The position numbers and the translations under genes were made by a program. From Evansella cellulosilytica DSM 2522 (GTDB taxonomy: Bacteria > Bacillota > Bacilli > Bacillales > Salisediminibacteriaceae): a stretch of DNA of 64,000 nt. The stretch is from assembly GCF_000177235.2 (NCBI RefSeq), contig NC_014829.1:496001-560000 (forward strand), written 5' to 3'. Shown piece after piece: positions 20,054 to 29,003 of this stretch; within the stretch, counting starts at the first letter, position 1, and every line of letters begins with the position of its first letter. The notes under the pieces are model-generated. The model worked only from the letters and a program-made list of their open reading frames with translations, made no database searches and was not told where the DNA came from.

Positions 20054-21574
20054 ATGAGCGAATATATTTTAGAAATGAAACAAATTTCTAAAGAGTTTAC
20101 AGGAGTAAAGGCGCTCAGCAATGTTAACTTCAAGGTGGAGAAAGGTGAAATTCATTGCCTTGTTGGAGAGAATGGTGCCGGAAAATCAACGCTTATGAAA
20201 GTGTTAAGCGGTGTTCATCCTTACGGAACATATAAAGGAGATATTGTTTTTGATGGGAAAGTGCAGCAGTTTAAAAATATTAGTGACAGTGTCCATGCCG
20301 GCATTGCAATTATATATCAGGAATTGGCATTATTTCCGGATCTTACAGTGTATGAAAATATATTTGTCGGTAATGAAGTAGATAAAAAAGGTGTATTAGA
20401 TTGGAATAGAACGATAGTGGAAGCAAAAAAAATACTAAAAAAAGTAAACCTTGAAGTTAATCCAGAAACATTAATTAAGGATTTGGGTGTTGGGAAACGT
20501 CAATTAATAGAAATTGCAAAAGCACTAAGTAAAGATGTTAAGCTGTTGATTCTTGATGAACCAACTGCTGCATTAAATGAAAATGATAGTGAAAATTTAT
20601 TAAAACTATTAAATGTACTAAAGGAACAAGGGATCACTTGTATTATGATTTCGCACAAACTGAAGGAAGTTATTTCTATTGCAGATAAAGCAACGGTTAT
20701 TCGAGATGGTCAAACGATTTGTACATTAGACTCCGATAATGGGGAGATAACAGAAAGTACCATTATAAAAAATATGGTTGGAAGAGAGATTGAAGATATT
20801 TATCCGAAGAGATTAAATAAAAATTTTGGTGAAAATGTTCTTGAATTATATAACTGGTCTGCCTATGACCAGAAGCTTGGTAGACATGTTGTGAAGGATG
20901 CAAATTTACATGTTAAGCAAGGGGAAATCATTGGTTTAGCCGGCCTAATGGGGGCAGGACGAACAGAACTTGCATTGAGTATTTATGGGAACGCCAAGTC
21001 CTATAAATTGCAAGGTGATATCGTTGTTAACGGTGAAATGAGATCATTAAAACATCCGAGTGATGCAATCAAAGCAGGCATTGCGTATGTGACGGAAGAC
21101 CGTAAAGGTGATGGTCTATTTTTAATACAAGACATCAAAAATAATATCTCTGCTGCAAATTTAAACGGTATTTCGACGAATGGCATAGTTAATCCGAATG
21201 AGGAGATTAAAGTGGCAGATGAGTATTTCAAATCGCTTCATATAAAAGCGGCATCATTAGAACAACTAGTCGGTAATTTAAGTGGAGGGAATCAACAAAA
21301 GGTGTCACTTGCGAAGTGGCTATTTGTTGGGCCGAAGCTACTTATTCTAGATGAACCTACTCGTGGCATTGACGTAGGTGCAAAATTCGAAATTTATACC
21401 GTCATGAATGAACTAATTAAGCAGGGCTTAAGTATTATCATGATTTCCTCAGAACTGGGGGAAGTACTCGGAATGAGTGATCGCATATACGTCATGGCTC
21501 AAGGTGAAATCAAAGGCGAGTTGCCAATTGAAGAAGCGGATCAAGAAAAGATAATGCAACTTGCAACGCAATAG
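20054..21574 (+). CDS. sugar ABC transporter ATP-binding protein, double-domain (XylG/GguA type)
   Basis: A 506-residue ATPase with two fused nucleotide-binding domains, as in carbohydrate uptake transporter 2 systems. Domain 1 has Walker A GENGAGKST, the divergent signature GVGKRQLIE and Walker B LLILDEPTAALN. Domain 2 has the degenerate P-loop GLMGAGRTE, signature LSGGNQQKV and Walker B LLILDEPTRGIDVG. ATG 20054 follows AAGGGGGATAACG; the open frame runs 22 codons further but lacks a site. It energises import of the sugar bound by the preceding lipoprotein. Confidence 0.92.
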   Translation: MSEYILEMKQISKEFTGVKALSNVNFKVEKGEIHCLVGENGAGKSTLMKVLSGVHPYGTYKGDIVFDGKVQQFKNISDSVHAGIAIIYQELALFPDLTVYENIFVGNEVDKKGVLDWNRTIVEAKKILKKVNLEVNPETLIKDLGVGKRQLIEIAKALSKDVKLLILDEPTAALNENDSENLLKLLNVLKEQGITCIMISHKLKEVISIADKATVIRDGQTICTLDSDNGEITESTIIKNMVGREIEDIYPKRLNKNFGENVLELYNWSAYDQKLGRHVVKDANLHVKQGEIIGLAGLMGAGRTELALSIYGNAKSYKLQGDIVVNGEMRSLKHPSDAIKAGIAYVTEDRKGDGLFLIQDIKNNISAANLNGISTNGIVNPNEEIKVADEYFKSLHIKAASLEQLVGNLSGGNQQKVSLAKWLFVGPKLLILDEPTRGIDVGAKFEIYTVMNELIKQGLSIIMISSELGEVLGMSDRIYVMAQGEIKGELPIEEADQEKIMQLATQ

Positions 21575-21586
21575 GAGGTTAAACCG

Positions 21587-22762
21587 ATGAATATATTTAA
21601 CGAAGCGAAAATATTAATCAATGAAAATATTCGAGATTACGGAATGTATATAGCTTTGCTCATTATTATTATTACTTTTACATTTTTAACAGATGGTCTG
21701 TTCATTTCATCTAGAAATATAAGTAATCTACTAGATTCTGCAGGATATATTGCGGTTTTAGCTGTAGGAGTCATGCTCGTTATTGTTATAAGACATATTG
21801 ACTTGTCAATTGGATTTTTGGCGGGCTTCTTAGGAGCTATTGCTGCAATCCTGCTCATGCAAGTAGGTTTACCAGTGTACTTAGTTATCCCAATCATATT
21901 AATACTCGGAACAATTGCTGGTTTGTTTACTGGCTTTTTAGTCGCAAAGGTTGGTATACCTGCATTTGTTGCTACTCTAGCAGGTTGGTTAATATATCGT
22001 GGTGCAATTCTACAAGTTACAGAGAAAACAGGAACAATTATAGTCCAAAACGACAGCTTCAATGCGATAGGTAACGGCTATATTCCATCCTTGATGCAAG
22101 TGAATGGTCTTCATTTACTATCACTACTATTAGGTGGACTAAGTATCGTATTTTACATTTACAGTGCAGTTTCTAACCGAAGGAAGAAGATAAAGTATCA
22201 TTTTGAAGTAGTTTCAAAGCAGATATTCGTATTACAGTTAGTATTTGTCTCAGCCATTATTGCTTATATTACTTGGATTTTAGCAGGATATAACGGTTTT
22301 TCATGGACAGTAATTATTATGCTATTAGTGGTCGTTGTGTATCACTTTTTCACGACGAAAACTGTTGTCGGAAGGCATATTTATGCAGTTGGAAGTAATC
22401 CAGAGGCAGCACACCTTAGTGGGATCAATGTAGGGAAAATAACACTCCTAGTTTTTGGATCAATGGGTTTACTTTCGGCGCTATCAGGCATATTGTTTAC
22501 AGCGCGCCTACAGGCTGCTACGACAACTGCTGGTACTTTATTTGAACTAGATGCGATTGCTGCAGCCTATGTCGGTGGTGTTTCAGCTGCTGGTGGTGTA
22601 GGTAAAGTAACAGGAGCAATCATTGGAGCAATCGTAATGGCATCGTTGACTAGTGGTATGAACTTAATGGGGGTAGGTATTGCTTATCAATATATGATTC
22701 GTGGTGGTGTACTTGCATTAGCGGTGATTTTTGACGTAACGACAAGAAAGAAAGGGAAGTAA
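21587..22762 (+). CDS. sugar ABC transporter permease (XylH/GguB type)
   Basis: A 391-residue membrane protein with about ten or more helices, of the ribose/xylose permease family. GRHIYAVGSNPEAAHLSGI and AAYVGGVSAAGGVGKVTGA are the conserved cytoplasmic-loop segments of this family. It starts 12 bases after the ATPase stop with AGGAGG in front, so the three genes form one operon. It forms the channel of the importer. Downstream lies a C-family repeat whose hairpin ends the operon. Confidence 0.92.
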   Translation: MNIFNEAKILINENIRDYGMYIALLIIIITFTFLTDGLFISSRNISNLLDSAGYIAVLAVGVMLVIVIRHIDLSIGFLAGFLGAIAAILLMQVGLPVYLVIPIILILGTIAGLFTGFLVAKVGIPAFVATLAGWLIYRGAILQVTEKTGTIIVQNDSFNAIGNGYIPSLMQVNGLHLLSLLLGGLSIVFYIYSAVSNRRKKIKYHFEVVSKQIFVLQLVFVSAIIAYITWILAGYNGFSWTVIIMLLVVVVYHFFTTKTVVGRHIYAVGSNPEAAHLSGINVGKITLLVFGSMGLLSALSGILFTARLQAATTTAGTLFELDAIAAAYVGGVSAAGGVGKVTGAIIGAIVMASLTSGMNLMGVGIAYQYMIRGGVLALAVIFDVTTRKKGK

Positions 22763-22805
22763 TGTTGTAGTTGAATTATTTTAATCTAGTTGTCCCATAA
22801 GTATT

Positions 22806-22890
22806 CGGTACTGGCCATACTCGCCGCGCTCCCACTATAAGAACCCATTTATAGTGGGTTTTTAGTGACTGCGGCGGTTCAGCATATTGC
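22806..22890 (+). terminator. operon terminator within repeat family C copy 2
   Basis: The central stem CCCACTATAA / TTATAGTGGG is followed by TTTTTA. It is embedded in flanks GGCCATACTCGCCGCGCTC on the left and GACTGCGGCGGTTCAGCATA on the right, whose CGCCGC/GCGGCG can form an outer stem. It terminates the ABC operon and directly precedes family A copy 4. Confidence 0.75.
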
Positions 22891-22892
22891 AT

Positions 22893-22936
22893 GAGGGAGA
22901 CTCAATAGTCAAAAATCAACCTTTTGAGTCTCCCTC
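22893..22936 (+). repeat. repeat family A copy 4
   Basis: Arms GAGGGAGACTCAATAG and CCTTTTGAGTCTCCCTC, followed by AAAA. It lies immediately after the C element and 66 bases before the next gene. A terminator already lies upstream, so its presence here is redundant. Confidence 0.7.
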
Positions 22937-23001
22937 AAAAAATTAATTATTAGATTTTCGTTGGTAAGTGATATGATGAATATAGTTAATATAAGGAAAG
23001 G

Positions 23002-23994
23002 ATGAATGTCTTCTTGAAAAAAGTAATCTTTATCATTCTAGCTTTTATATTCATCTGTCTCTGTTACCTTACAGTAGTTTCCGCAGAAAAGGTACTTAGA
23101 ACTGATTGGAAGATTCCTTCTGCACTAGAGCAAAATAAGACGCAGTATCGCTTGGTCTTAATTACACAAGATATGGAGACCCCTTTCTGGGACGAAGTTG
23201 GAAATGGTGCTCTAGTCCAAGCCGACAAGTTAAGTGTAAGTATGGAGGTTTGGGGGAGTTATGGAAATAATCAAGAAGATTTTTTAAAGAAAGTAGAGCT
23301 AGCTATACATTCAAAAGTGGACGGTATTATTGTACAAGGACTAAATACGGATGAGTTCAAACATTTATCAAAAATTAAAGCATCCTTCTATGGAATTCCA
23401 ATTGTCACCATTGCAAACGATGTGCCTATGGATGAAAGTCTTAGGCGAACTTACGTTGGATCGGACCAATATGCAGCTGGTAAAATGATAGCGAACGAAC
23501 TAGTTGCTGATATGGGAACGTCAGGGAAGGTTGTTCTCATGTATGATAATCGCGAAGAGTACTATCAAGTGCAGCGATTACATGGTATTCACGATGTATT
23601 AAAAGAATATCCTGATATCGAAATGATTGATGCAGAAACTACTGATATGAGAGATCAAGTAATCGCTACTACTCAGGAAGTACTGAATCAATCGCCTGAT
23701 GCAGATGCCTTTATAGCTGTTAATGCAAATATTGTGGGGGCTATGCTACAAGAAATTAGTAAGCGCTTTCAAATTGAGCCGTATTATATTTATTCATTTG
23801 ATGATGGCCCAGAATCACTTTCACTTCTTACACAAGGCAAACTAGATGCAATTATAAAACAATCACCCGAAGAAATGGGGAAGAAAGGTGTGCAGTTAAT
23901 TGTAGAGTGGCTAGATGATGAAACAGTTCCTTTAGAAATCAACGGCTATTATACAGATATAGACATATTAAGGGCGTTGGAGTTCCATGAATAG
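23002..23994 (+). CDS. membrane-anchored sugar-binding sensor protein (XylFII-like)
   Basis: A 330-residue type I periplasmic-binding-fold protein. The N-terminal helix (about 5-27) lacks a classical lipobox and probably stays as a membrane anchor. The binding part shows LVLITQDMETPFWDEVGNGA, DGIIVQGLNT and YVGSDQYAAGKMIANEL. The gene overlaps the next (kinase) gene by 8 bases. In Clostridium a similar protein, XylFII, binds xylose outside the cell and contacts the kinase LytS. The same arrangement here makes a sensory rather than transport role likely. The start ATG follows AAGGAAAGG. Confidence 0.8.
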   Translation: MNVFLKKVIFIILAFIFICLCYLTVVSAEKVLRTDWKIPSALEQNKTQYRLVLITQDMETPFWDEVGNGALVQADKLSVSMEVWGSYGNNQEDFLKKVELAIHSKVDGIIVQGLNTDEFKHLSKIKASFYGIPIVTIANDVPMDESLRRTYVGSDQYAAGKMIANELVADMGTSGKVVLMYDNREEYYQVQRLHGIHDVLKEYPDIEMIDAETTDMRDQVIATTQEVLNQSPDADAFIAVNANIVGAMLQEISKRFQIEPYYIYSFDDGPESLSLLTQGKLDAIIKQSPEEMGKKGVQLIVEWLDDETVPLEINGYYTDIDILRALEFHE

Positions 23995-25420
23995 TATACA
24001 AAAGAAAATCTTATTACTAACTACTGTCGTTGTCATCATTATGTCTATTATTTGGGTAGCGCTGACATATTATAATTATAAAACGCAAAATCAATATAAT
24101 GATATACTACAGCGCTACTTAACAATGAATGAAGTGTCAAATACGAGTCAACAAGTAATAACTGATATTAATAACTATATGATTAAACCTGCGCCGGATA
24201 CCTTATCACAACTCAATCAAAGTAAAGAGCATGTTGAAGAGGTAAAGTATGAGGTATATAAGCTCAGAAATGAAGAGAATGATTTCACATTAACGAATTA
24301 CATTCATCTAATAGATAGTTTAATAGAAACAACGGATCGAATCATTATGTTTCATTCTCAGGATAATACGGAGGCTTCTACGAAAGAGTTCGCTGAAGCA
24401 ACTCGGATAGCAAACTATATATCAGAAATAACACTTGCATTGCTAGATAGCGATTTAAAAACTTATGATGTTTTTTATCGTGGCATTATTGAACAATCAG
24501 AAGAGTTGAATAAGCTAGGTATTTGGCTACTGCTGTTAATCACTTTCTTATTATTAGTAGTTACTTATTGGTTTTCATTAAGTATAACGAGGCCAGTACA
24601 AAAATTAACGAAAGCAGCAAATGAATTTTCAAGAGGGAGGTTCGACACACAGGTTAAGGTCGATACAAATGATGAAATAGCATTCTTAGCTAAAACTTTC
24701 GAACGTATGCGAATCAATATTAATAATTTAATCTCGGAAATAAAGTATAAAGCACAGTTAGAGCGAGAACTTCAGCAAAATAAAATTCTTTTGCATGAAA
24801 GCCAGTTTCGTAGTTTACAAAGCCAAATTAACCCACACTTTTTATTTAATACATTAAATACGTTATCGAAAAAAGCGTATTTAGAAGGATCTGAGGAAAC
24901 GAGTGACCTGCTCGTAAGTGTAGCGGGATTGTTGAGGTACAATTTAAAGCGCTTAGATCGCTCCGTTACTCTTCAAGATGAAGTCAACGTTTTACAACAA
25001 TACATGGATATACAAAAAGCAAGATTTACAGAACGGTTGAACTTGTATATGGAAGTAGATTCTTCATGCCTAGATGTAAAAATTCCGGCGTTAACATTAC
25101 AGCCGATTATTGAAAATGCGGTAATCCATGCTGTAGAACCAGAGGAGGAGGGTGGCAGTATTTACTTCCGTGTCATTGATGAAGGGGAAAGCGTGAGAGT
25201 TGAAATTGAAGACAGTGGGAGGGGAATGGATAAGGGTAAAATAAAGCAAATTTTAGAGGAGACTCATATCGATTCAGAAGGGCATTCCACAGGCATTGGT
25301 TTTAGTAACGTAGTTAAACGATTACGTTTATTTTATGGATATAATGATGTTATCGATATAGAGAGTGTTGTCGGACGAGGGACGAAAGTGATGATAAATA
25401 TACAAAAAAACAAGGGGTGA
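23987..25420 (+). CDS. LytS/YesM-type sensor histidine kinase
   Basis: A 477-residue kinase with an N-terminal helix (about 7-27), an extracellular region to about 180, a second helix (about 183-202) and a HAMP linker (to about 260). A His_kinase domain with H284 in QSQINPHFLFNTLN follows, then an ATPase domain with EDSGRGMD and GIGFSNVVKRLRL. It probably receives the sugar signal from the overlapping sensor gene upstream and phosphorylates the regulator encoded 6 bases downstream. Family assignment is firm; sugar specificity is inferred from the xylose-type neighbours. Confidence 0.92.
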   Translation: MNSIQKKILLLTTVVVIIMSIIWVALTYYNYKTQNQYNDILQRYLTMNEVSNTSQQVITDINNYMIKPAPDTLSQLNQSKEHVEEVKYEVYKLRNEENDFTLTNYIHLIDSLIETTDRIIMFHSQDNTEASTKEFAEATRIANYISEITLALLDSDLKTYDVFYRGIIEQSEELNKLGIWLLLLITFLLLVVTYWFSLSITRPVQKLTKAANEFSRGRFDTQVKVDTNDEIAFLAKTFERMRININNLISEIKYKAQLERELQQNKILLHESQFRSLQSQINPHFLFNTLNTLSKKAYLEGSEETSDLLVSVAGLLRYNLKRLDRSVTLQDEVNVLQQYMDIQKARFTERLNLYMEVDSSCLDVKIPALTLQPIIENAVIHAVEPEEEGGSIYFRVIDEGESVRVEIEDSGRGMDKGKIKQILEETHIDSEGHSTGIGFSNVVKRLRLFYGYNDVIDIESVVGRGTKVMINIQKNKG

Positions 25421-25426
25421 GATTTT

Positions 25427-26965
25427 ATGATAAAGCTCCTCATTGTTGATGATGAACAGATTGAAAGGGATGGGATGCAAGTTATATTGAGCCATGCATT
25501 TCCAGGTGTAACCATTAAGCAAGCGAAAAATGGTAAAGAAGCAATCTTAATAGCGGATAGATTTCAACCACATCTAGTATTAATGGATATTAAAATGCCA
25601 GGGATGAATGGATTAGAGTCTGTCCAACACTTAAGTAATGAGTATCCTCTAATGAAATTCATTATGGTAACAGCATACGATACTTTTGATTACTTAAAAA
25701 GGGCTATTAAACTTGGAGTAAAAGACTACATATTAAAGCCTAGTAGAGCTAGTGAAATTGTGACAACTGTGGGTAAGGTATTGAGAGAAGTGGAAGAAGA
25801 ACAAAAAAAACGAGAGATGATAGAGCAACAACAGTATACCCTTGAAAAAACATTGTCTATAGCTGAAACAGATGTAGTTACACAACTATTATTTGATCAT
25901 GTTCATGAAATACACTTAGAAATGCTTTTAGAAATGCTAGACATTCGCTCTATTAATGAAATGTATGTGATGGTTGTATTAATATCAACAGGGTCAGAAA
26001 ATATGTATTCTACGATTAAAGAGAAGGTAAGGAAAGCAGGTAATAGTTTGATAGGGGCTTTGTACGGTAATCAACTACCGATCATTATGTTTAGAGATCA
26101 AGATAAATCATTTCGATCGCAAGCGGTTTTTATGGCAAGAGAAATACTTTCTGTAGCAAAAGTAAATAAAAAAACAAATTGTTTTATTGGGATTGGCGAG
26201 GTTTGCTGTTCATTAGAGGAAATTAGAAAATCATATTCGGAGTCTTTAGTGGCTACTATGGATACTACTTTGCCTGTTAAATATCGTTTTTACTGTGATG
26301 TTAAGTCTATTAATGTAGTAGGAAGCGAACAACGAGTCAAGCAGCGCGAAAAAGAGTTTGCTGAACTCATAAGATTAGGTGAATGGGAACAAATCCATAA
26401 GAGTATTATGAATCTCATTCAAAGCTATGAGAATGAAGGAGCAGACACACTTCAAACGCAACAAAGAATATTAGAATTACTTTGGATTGTATCGCGCCTA
26501 ATGAATGAAATGGGAGTTGAAACAGTATCACCTTTTTATTCCTTTCAAGCTAACGATTATCGTCAACTTCGATCAGAGACTAATGAATTATTGCAACAAA
26601 TGAGGCAGTTATATACTAAACATTATGATCAGTTGGAGTTAGATAGTATTTTCTTAATGAAACGCTATATCCTTGAGCATTCTCACGAAGATATCTCCCT
26701 AGATAAGTTGGCAAAAAAAGTAGGGTTAAGCCCGATTTACATGAGTAAATTGTTTAAAGAAAAACTAGGTGTCAATTATATTGATTTTTTAACAGAATGT
26801 AGAATTGAAAAGGCGAAGCAGTTATTGAAACGACCGGATAAGAGTATAAAAGAAATTACGTTTGATGTTGGATATCACGAGCCCAATTATTTCAGCAAAG
26901 TATTTAAAAAAATGTGTGGGGTATCTCCTAAAGAGTATAGGAAATCAATCTTTAATAGAAATTAA
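25427..26965 (+). CDS. YesN-type response regulator with AraC DNA-binding domain
   Basis: A 512-residue regulator. The receiver (1-120) carries the acidic pocket D8-D9 and phospho-acceptor D54 in LVLMDIKMPG. The middle (about 140-400) is of unknown fold. The last 100 residues form two AraC-type helix-turn-helices (LDKLAKKVGLSPIYMSKLF and VGYHEPNYFSKVFKKMCGVS). It should activate the sugar importer upstream and possibly the lipoprotein gene downstream. The spacing to the kinase gene (6 bases) indicates cotranscription. Its operator was not identified. Confidence 0.93.
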   Translation: MIKLLIVDDEQIERDGMQVILSHAFPGVTIKQAKNGKEAILIADRFQPHLVLMDIKMPGMNGLESVQHLSNEYPLMKFIMVTAYDTFDYLKRAIKLGVKDYILKPSRASEIVTTVGKVLREVEEEQKKREMIEQQQYTLEKTLSIAETDVVTQLLFDHVHEIHLEMLLEMLDIRSINEMYVMVVLISTGSENMYSTIKEKVRKAGNSLIGALYGNQLPIIMFRDQDKSFRSQAVFMAREILSVAKVNKKTNCFIGIGEVCCSLEEIRKSYSESLVATMDTTLPVKYRFYCDVKSINVVGSEQRVKQREKEFAELIRLGEWEQIHKSIMNLIQSYENEGADTLQTQQRILELLWIVSRLMNEMGVETVSPFYSFQANDYRQLRSETNELLQQMRQLYTKHYDQLELDSIFLMKRYILEHSHEDISLDKLAKKVGLSPIYMSKLFKEKLGVNYIDFLTECRIEKAKQLLKRPDKSIKEITFDVGYHEPNYFSKVFKKMCGVSPKEYRKSIFNRN

Positions 26966-26997
26966 GCACTTGTATTATATAAAAAGGGGAGAATGGA

Positions 26998-28095
26998 ATG
27001 GGGCGGAGATATGTTCGTATCTTACTATTTGTTTTTATAGTACTGTATATGTGGGCTTTGGTCGCTTGTGAAGACAGTGAAGAGACGCTAATATCTGAAG
27101 TCACATCCAAGTCTTCAGGTGCGGATACTGATCATGAAATCGAGTTCCTAGGAGAAAAAGTAAAGATAGGTTTTTCCATGGATACTTTAGAGGAGGATCG
27201 ATGGGTTAGGGATAGAGACTTGTTTAAAGAAGCGGTGGAGTCACTAGGTGCTGAAGTTGAGATCATGGCAGCTAACGGTGATGATGCACTGCAGCTATTA
27301 CAGGCGGAAACGTTAATTAGTCAAGAAATAGACGTCTTAGTTATTGTTCCACATAATGCTGAAGCTACTGCTGCAATTGTAAATAAAGCGCAACTAGCAG
27401 GAGTAAAAGTACTATCCTATGACCGTCTCATAAAAAATGCAGATATTGATCTGTACATTTCCTTTGATAATGAACAAGTAGGTGAACTAAAAGCGAGAGC
27501 AATTACTAGTAGGGTTCCGACTGGGAAATATGTCTATATTGGCGGAGCAATAACTGATAATAATGCTCACCTATTTAAATCAGGTGTATTTAATGTATTG
27601 AAACCATTAATAGATAATGGCGATATTTCGATTGTCTATGATCAGTGGACGAAAGATTGGACACCAACGAATGCCTTTGCAAACATGGAGGCTGCCCTTA
27701 TTGCTAATAATAATGAGATCGATGCAGTCATTGCAGCAAATGATGCAACCGCTGGTGGTGTCATTGAAGCACTTGAGGCACAAGGACTTGCTGGAGAAAT
27801 TCCAGTAGCAGGGCAAGATGCTGACCTTGCGGCAATACAACGAATTATTGAGGGCACACAGACAATGACTGTATACAAACCGATAAAACCGTTAGCTGAA
27901 GAAGCGGCAATACTTGCTGTAAAGCTTGCTAGAGGAGAAAAAATTGAGACTAATACAACAGTAAATAATGGGAAAATAGATGTTCCATCTGTTTTATTAT
28001 CACCAGTTTCGGTAGAACTAGAAAATATTAGTGAGACAATCATTGCAGATGGATTTCATACGAGAGAGGAAATATACAATCAAAAGGAACAGTAA
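26998..28095 (+). CDS. second sugar-binding lipoprotein (XylF/ChvE type)
   Basis: A 365-residue lipoprotein (lipobox ALVAC, lipidated C24) of the same family as the product at 18848. It keeps VKIGFSMDTLEEDRWVRDRD, DVLVIVPHNAEATAAIV and PVAGQDADLAAIQRIIEG. It follows the regulator gene by 32 bases behind AGGGGAGA, so it is probably part of the sensor operon. No ATPase or permease accompanies it. It may feed the same importer with a second sugar or a different affinity, or compete with the sensor. The reading frame is intact. Confidence 0.85.
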   Translation: MGRRYVRILLFVFIVLYMWALVACEDSEETLISEVTSKSSGADTDHEIEFLGEKVKIGFSMDTLEEDRWVRDRDLFKEAVESLGAEVEIMAANGDDALQLLQAETLISQEIDVLVIVPHNAEATAAIVNKAQLAGVKVLSYDRLIKNADIDLYISFDNEQVGELKARAITSRVPTGKYVYIGGAITDNNAHLFKSGVFNVLKPLIDNGDISIVYDQWTKDWTPTNAFANMEAALIANNNEIDAVIAANDATAGGVIEALEAQGLAGEIPVAGQDADLAAIQRIIEGTQTMTVYKPIKPLAEEAAILAVKLARGEKIETNTTVNNGKIDVPSVLLSPVSVELENISETIIADGFHTREEIYNQKEQ

Positions 28096-28195
28096 ATTTT
28101 TGACTTAGTTTTTTCTACAGAAAAGCTGTTCTTTTTTGAAAGAATAGAAAACTTGCAGTGGAATTTTTCCGTCGCGCAGCCAACTTTAAAAAAAG

Positions 28196-28234
28196 ACTAA
28201 AAACGAGCTTCACCAAGCTCGTTTTTAGTTTTTC
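28196..28234 (+). terminator. intrinsic terminator of the sensor operon
   Basis: A perfect 15-bp stem ACTAAAAACGAGCTT / AAGCTCGTTTTTAGT with loop CACC, followed by TTTTTCTT. It ends the operon 23002-28095. Confidence 0.88.
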
Positions 28235-28312
28235 TTATTTTTAGGCTATATTTTCTCGGAGGCAGGAGACTCAGTAGGTAAAATTAAGAGGCCTTTTATT
28301 TGTATTGCAATG

Positions 28313-28392
28313 GCTACGCTCGCCGCTCGCCTGGTAGGAGAAACCCACTCCTATCAGGCTTTTTAACGTTTGCGACAGCTACGCACATTGCT
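28313..28392 (+). repeat. repeat family C copy 3
   Basis: Ends GCAATGGCTACGC and GCTACGCACATTGC enclose CTCGCCGC and the hairpin GCCTGGTAGGAG / CTCCTATCAGGC, then TTTTTAACG. Compared with copy 2 the flanks agree while the stem sequence differs on both sides, so pairing is kept. Confidence 0.65.
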
Positions 28393-28393
28393 T

Positions 28394-28438
28394 AGGGACA
28401 CTGAAAAAGTGAACGAACACCACTTTTTCAGTGCCCTT
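28394..28438 (+). repeat. repeat family B copy 2
   Basis: Arms AGGGACACTGAAAAAGTG and CACTTTTTCAGTGCCCTT with a 9-nt loop. It is nested between a C element and the right arm of a family A palindrome. Confidence 0.7.
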
Positions 28439-28517
28439 CCTTTTGAGTCTCCTCTTTGTTTAAACATATTGCATAATTCCTTCGTTTTTCCAGAAAACTA
28501 ACGAAGAGGTGATTACT

Positions 28518-28988
28518 GTGAGTAGAGGGATTTTTACTGCATTACTAGCAATAGGATTAGCACAATTTTTAAAGATACCTATAAAGCAATTGAAAACAAA
28601 AAAGTGGAATTGGAAAACCTTTTTTGAATCTGGTGGCATGCCAAGCTCTCACTCAGCAGGTGTTGCTTCGCTTGCAACCTATATAGGATTACGATTAGGT
28701 GGGCGTACACTTGATTTTGCGTTATCAGTCATTTTTGGATTAATTGTCATGTATGATGCGCAAGGCATAAGAAGATACGCTGGAGAGACGTCTATGAAAG
28801 TAAATGAACTAGAAGCAAAAGTGGAAAAGTTAGCTGGAGAATCTTCTGGAAGTTTCCACGAGCAGAAGAAAAGGCAGCTAAAAGAACAATTAGGTCATCA
28901 ACCTGAAGAGGTAGTAGCGGGAGCTTCGTTAGGAGTAATTGTTGGAAGTATAAGCTATATGTTAGGTAAAATGAAGGGAAAGAATTGA
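28518..28988 (+). CDS. divergent PAP2-family membrane protein (YuiD/DUF212)
   Basis: A 156-residue membrane protein of the YuiD type, related to acid phosphatase/vanadium-dependent haloperoxidases. GGMPSSHSAGVASLATY holds the PSSH phosphatase-like motif. MYDAQGIRRYAG and a C-terminal helix with GASLGVIVGSISYML follow. GTG 28518 is preferred over GTG 28509 because AGAGGTG is the ribosome-binding site. Substrate is unknown. It is followed after 15 bases by selO, so both are probably cotranscribed. Confidence 0.88.
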   Translation: MSRGIFTALLAIGLAQFLKIPIKQLKTKKWNWKTFFESGGMPSSHSAGVASLATYIGLRLGGRTLDFALSVIFGLIVMYDAQGIRRYAGETSMKVNELEAKVEKLAGESSGSFHEQKKRQLKEQLGHQPEEVVAGASLGVIVGSISYMLGKMKGKN

Positions 28989-29003
28989 TGGGAAGGAGAT
29001 TAT

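Larger units (their letters stand above)
28263..28454. repeat. nested composite of repeat families A, C and B
   Basis: The two arms of a family A palindrome, GGAGACTCAGTAGGT (about 28263-28278) and CCTTTTGAGTCTCCTC (28439-28454), lie 160 bases apart. Between them sit a complete C element (28313-28392) and a complete B hairpin (28394-28438). This looks like insertion of B and C into A. Only about 60 bases separate the composite from the next start codon. Confidence 0.7.
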
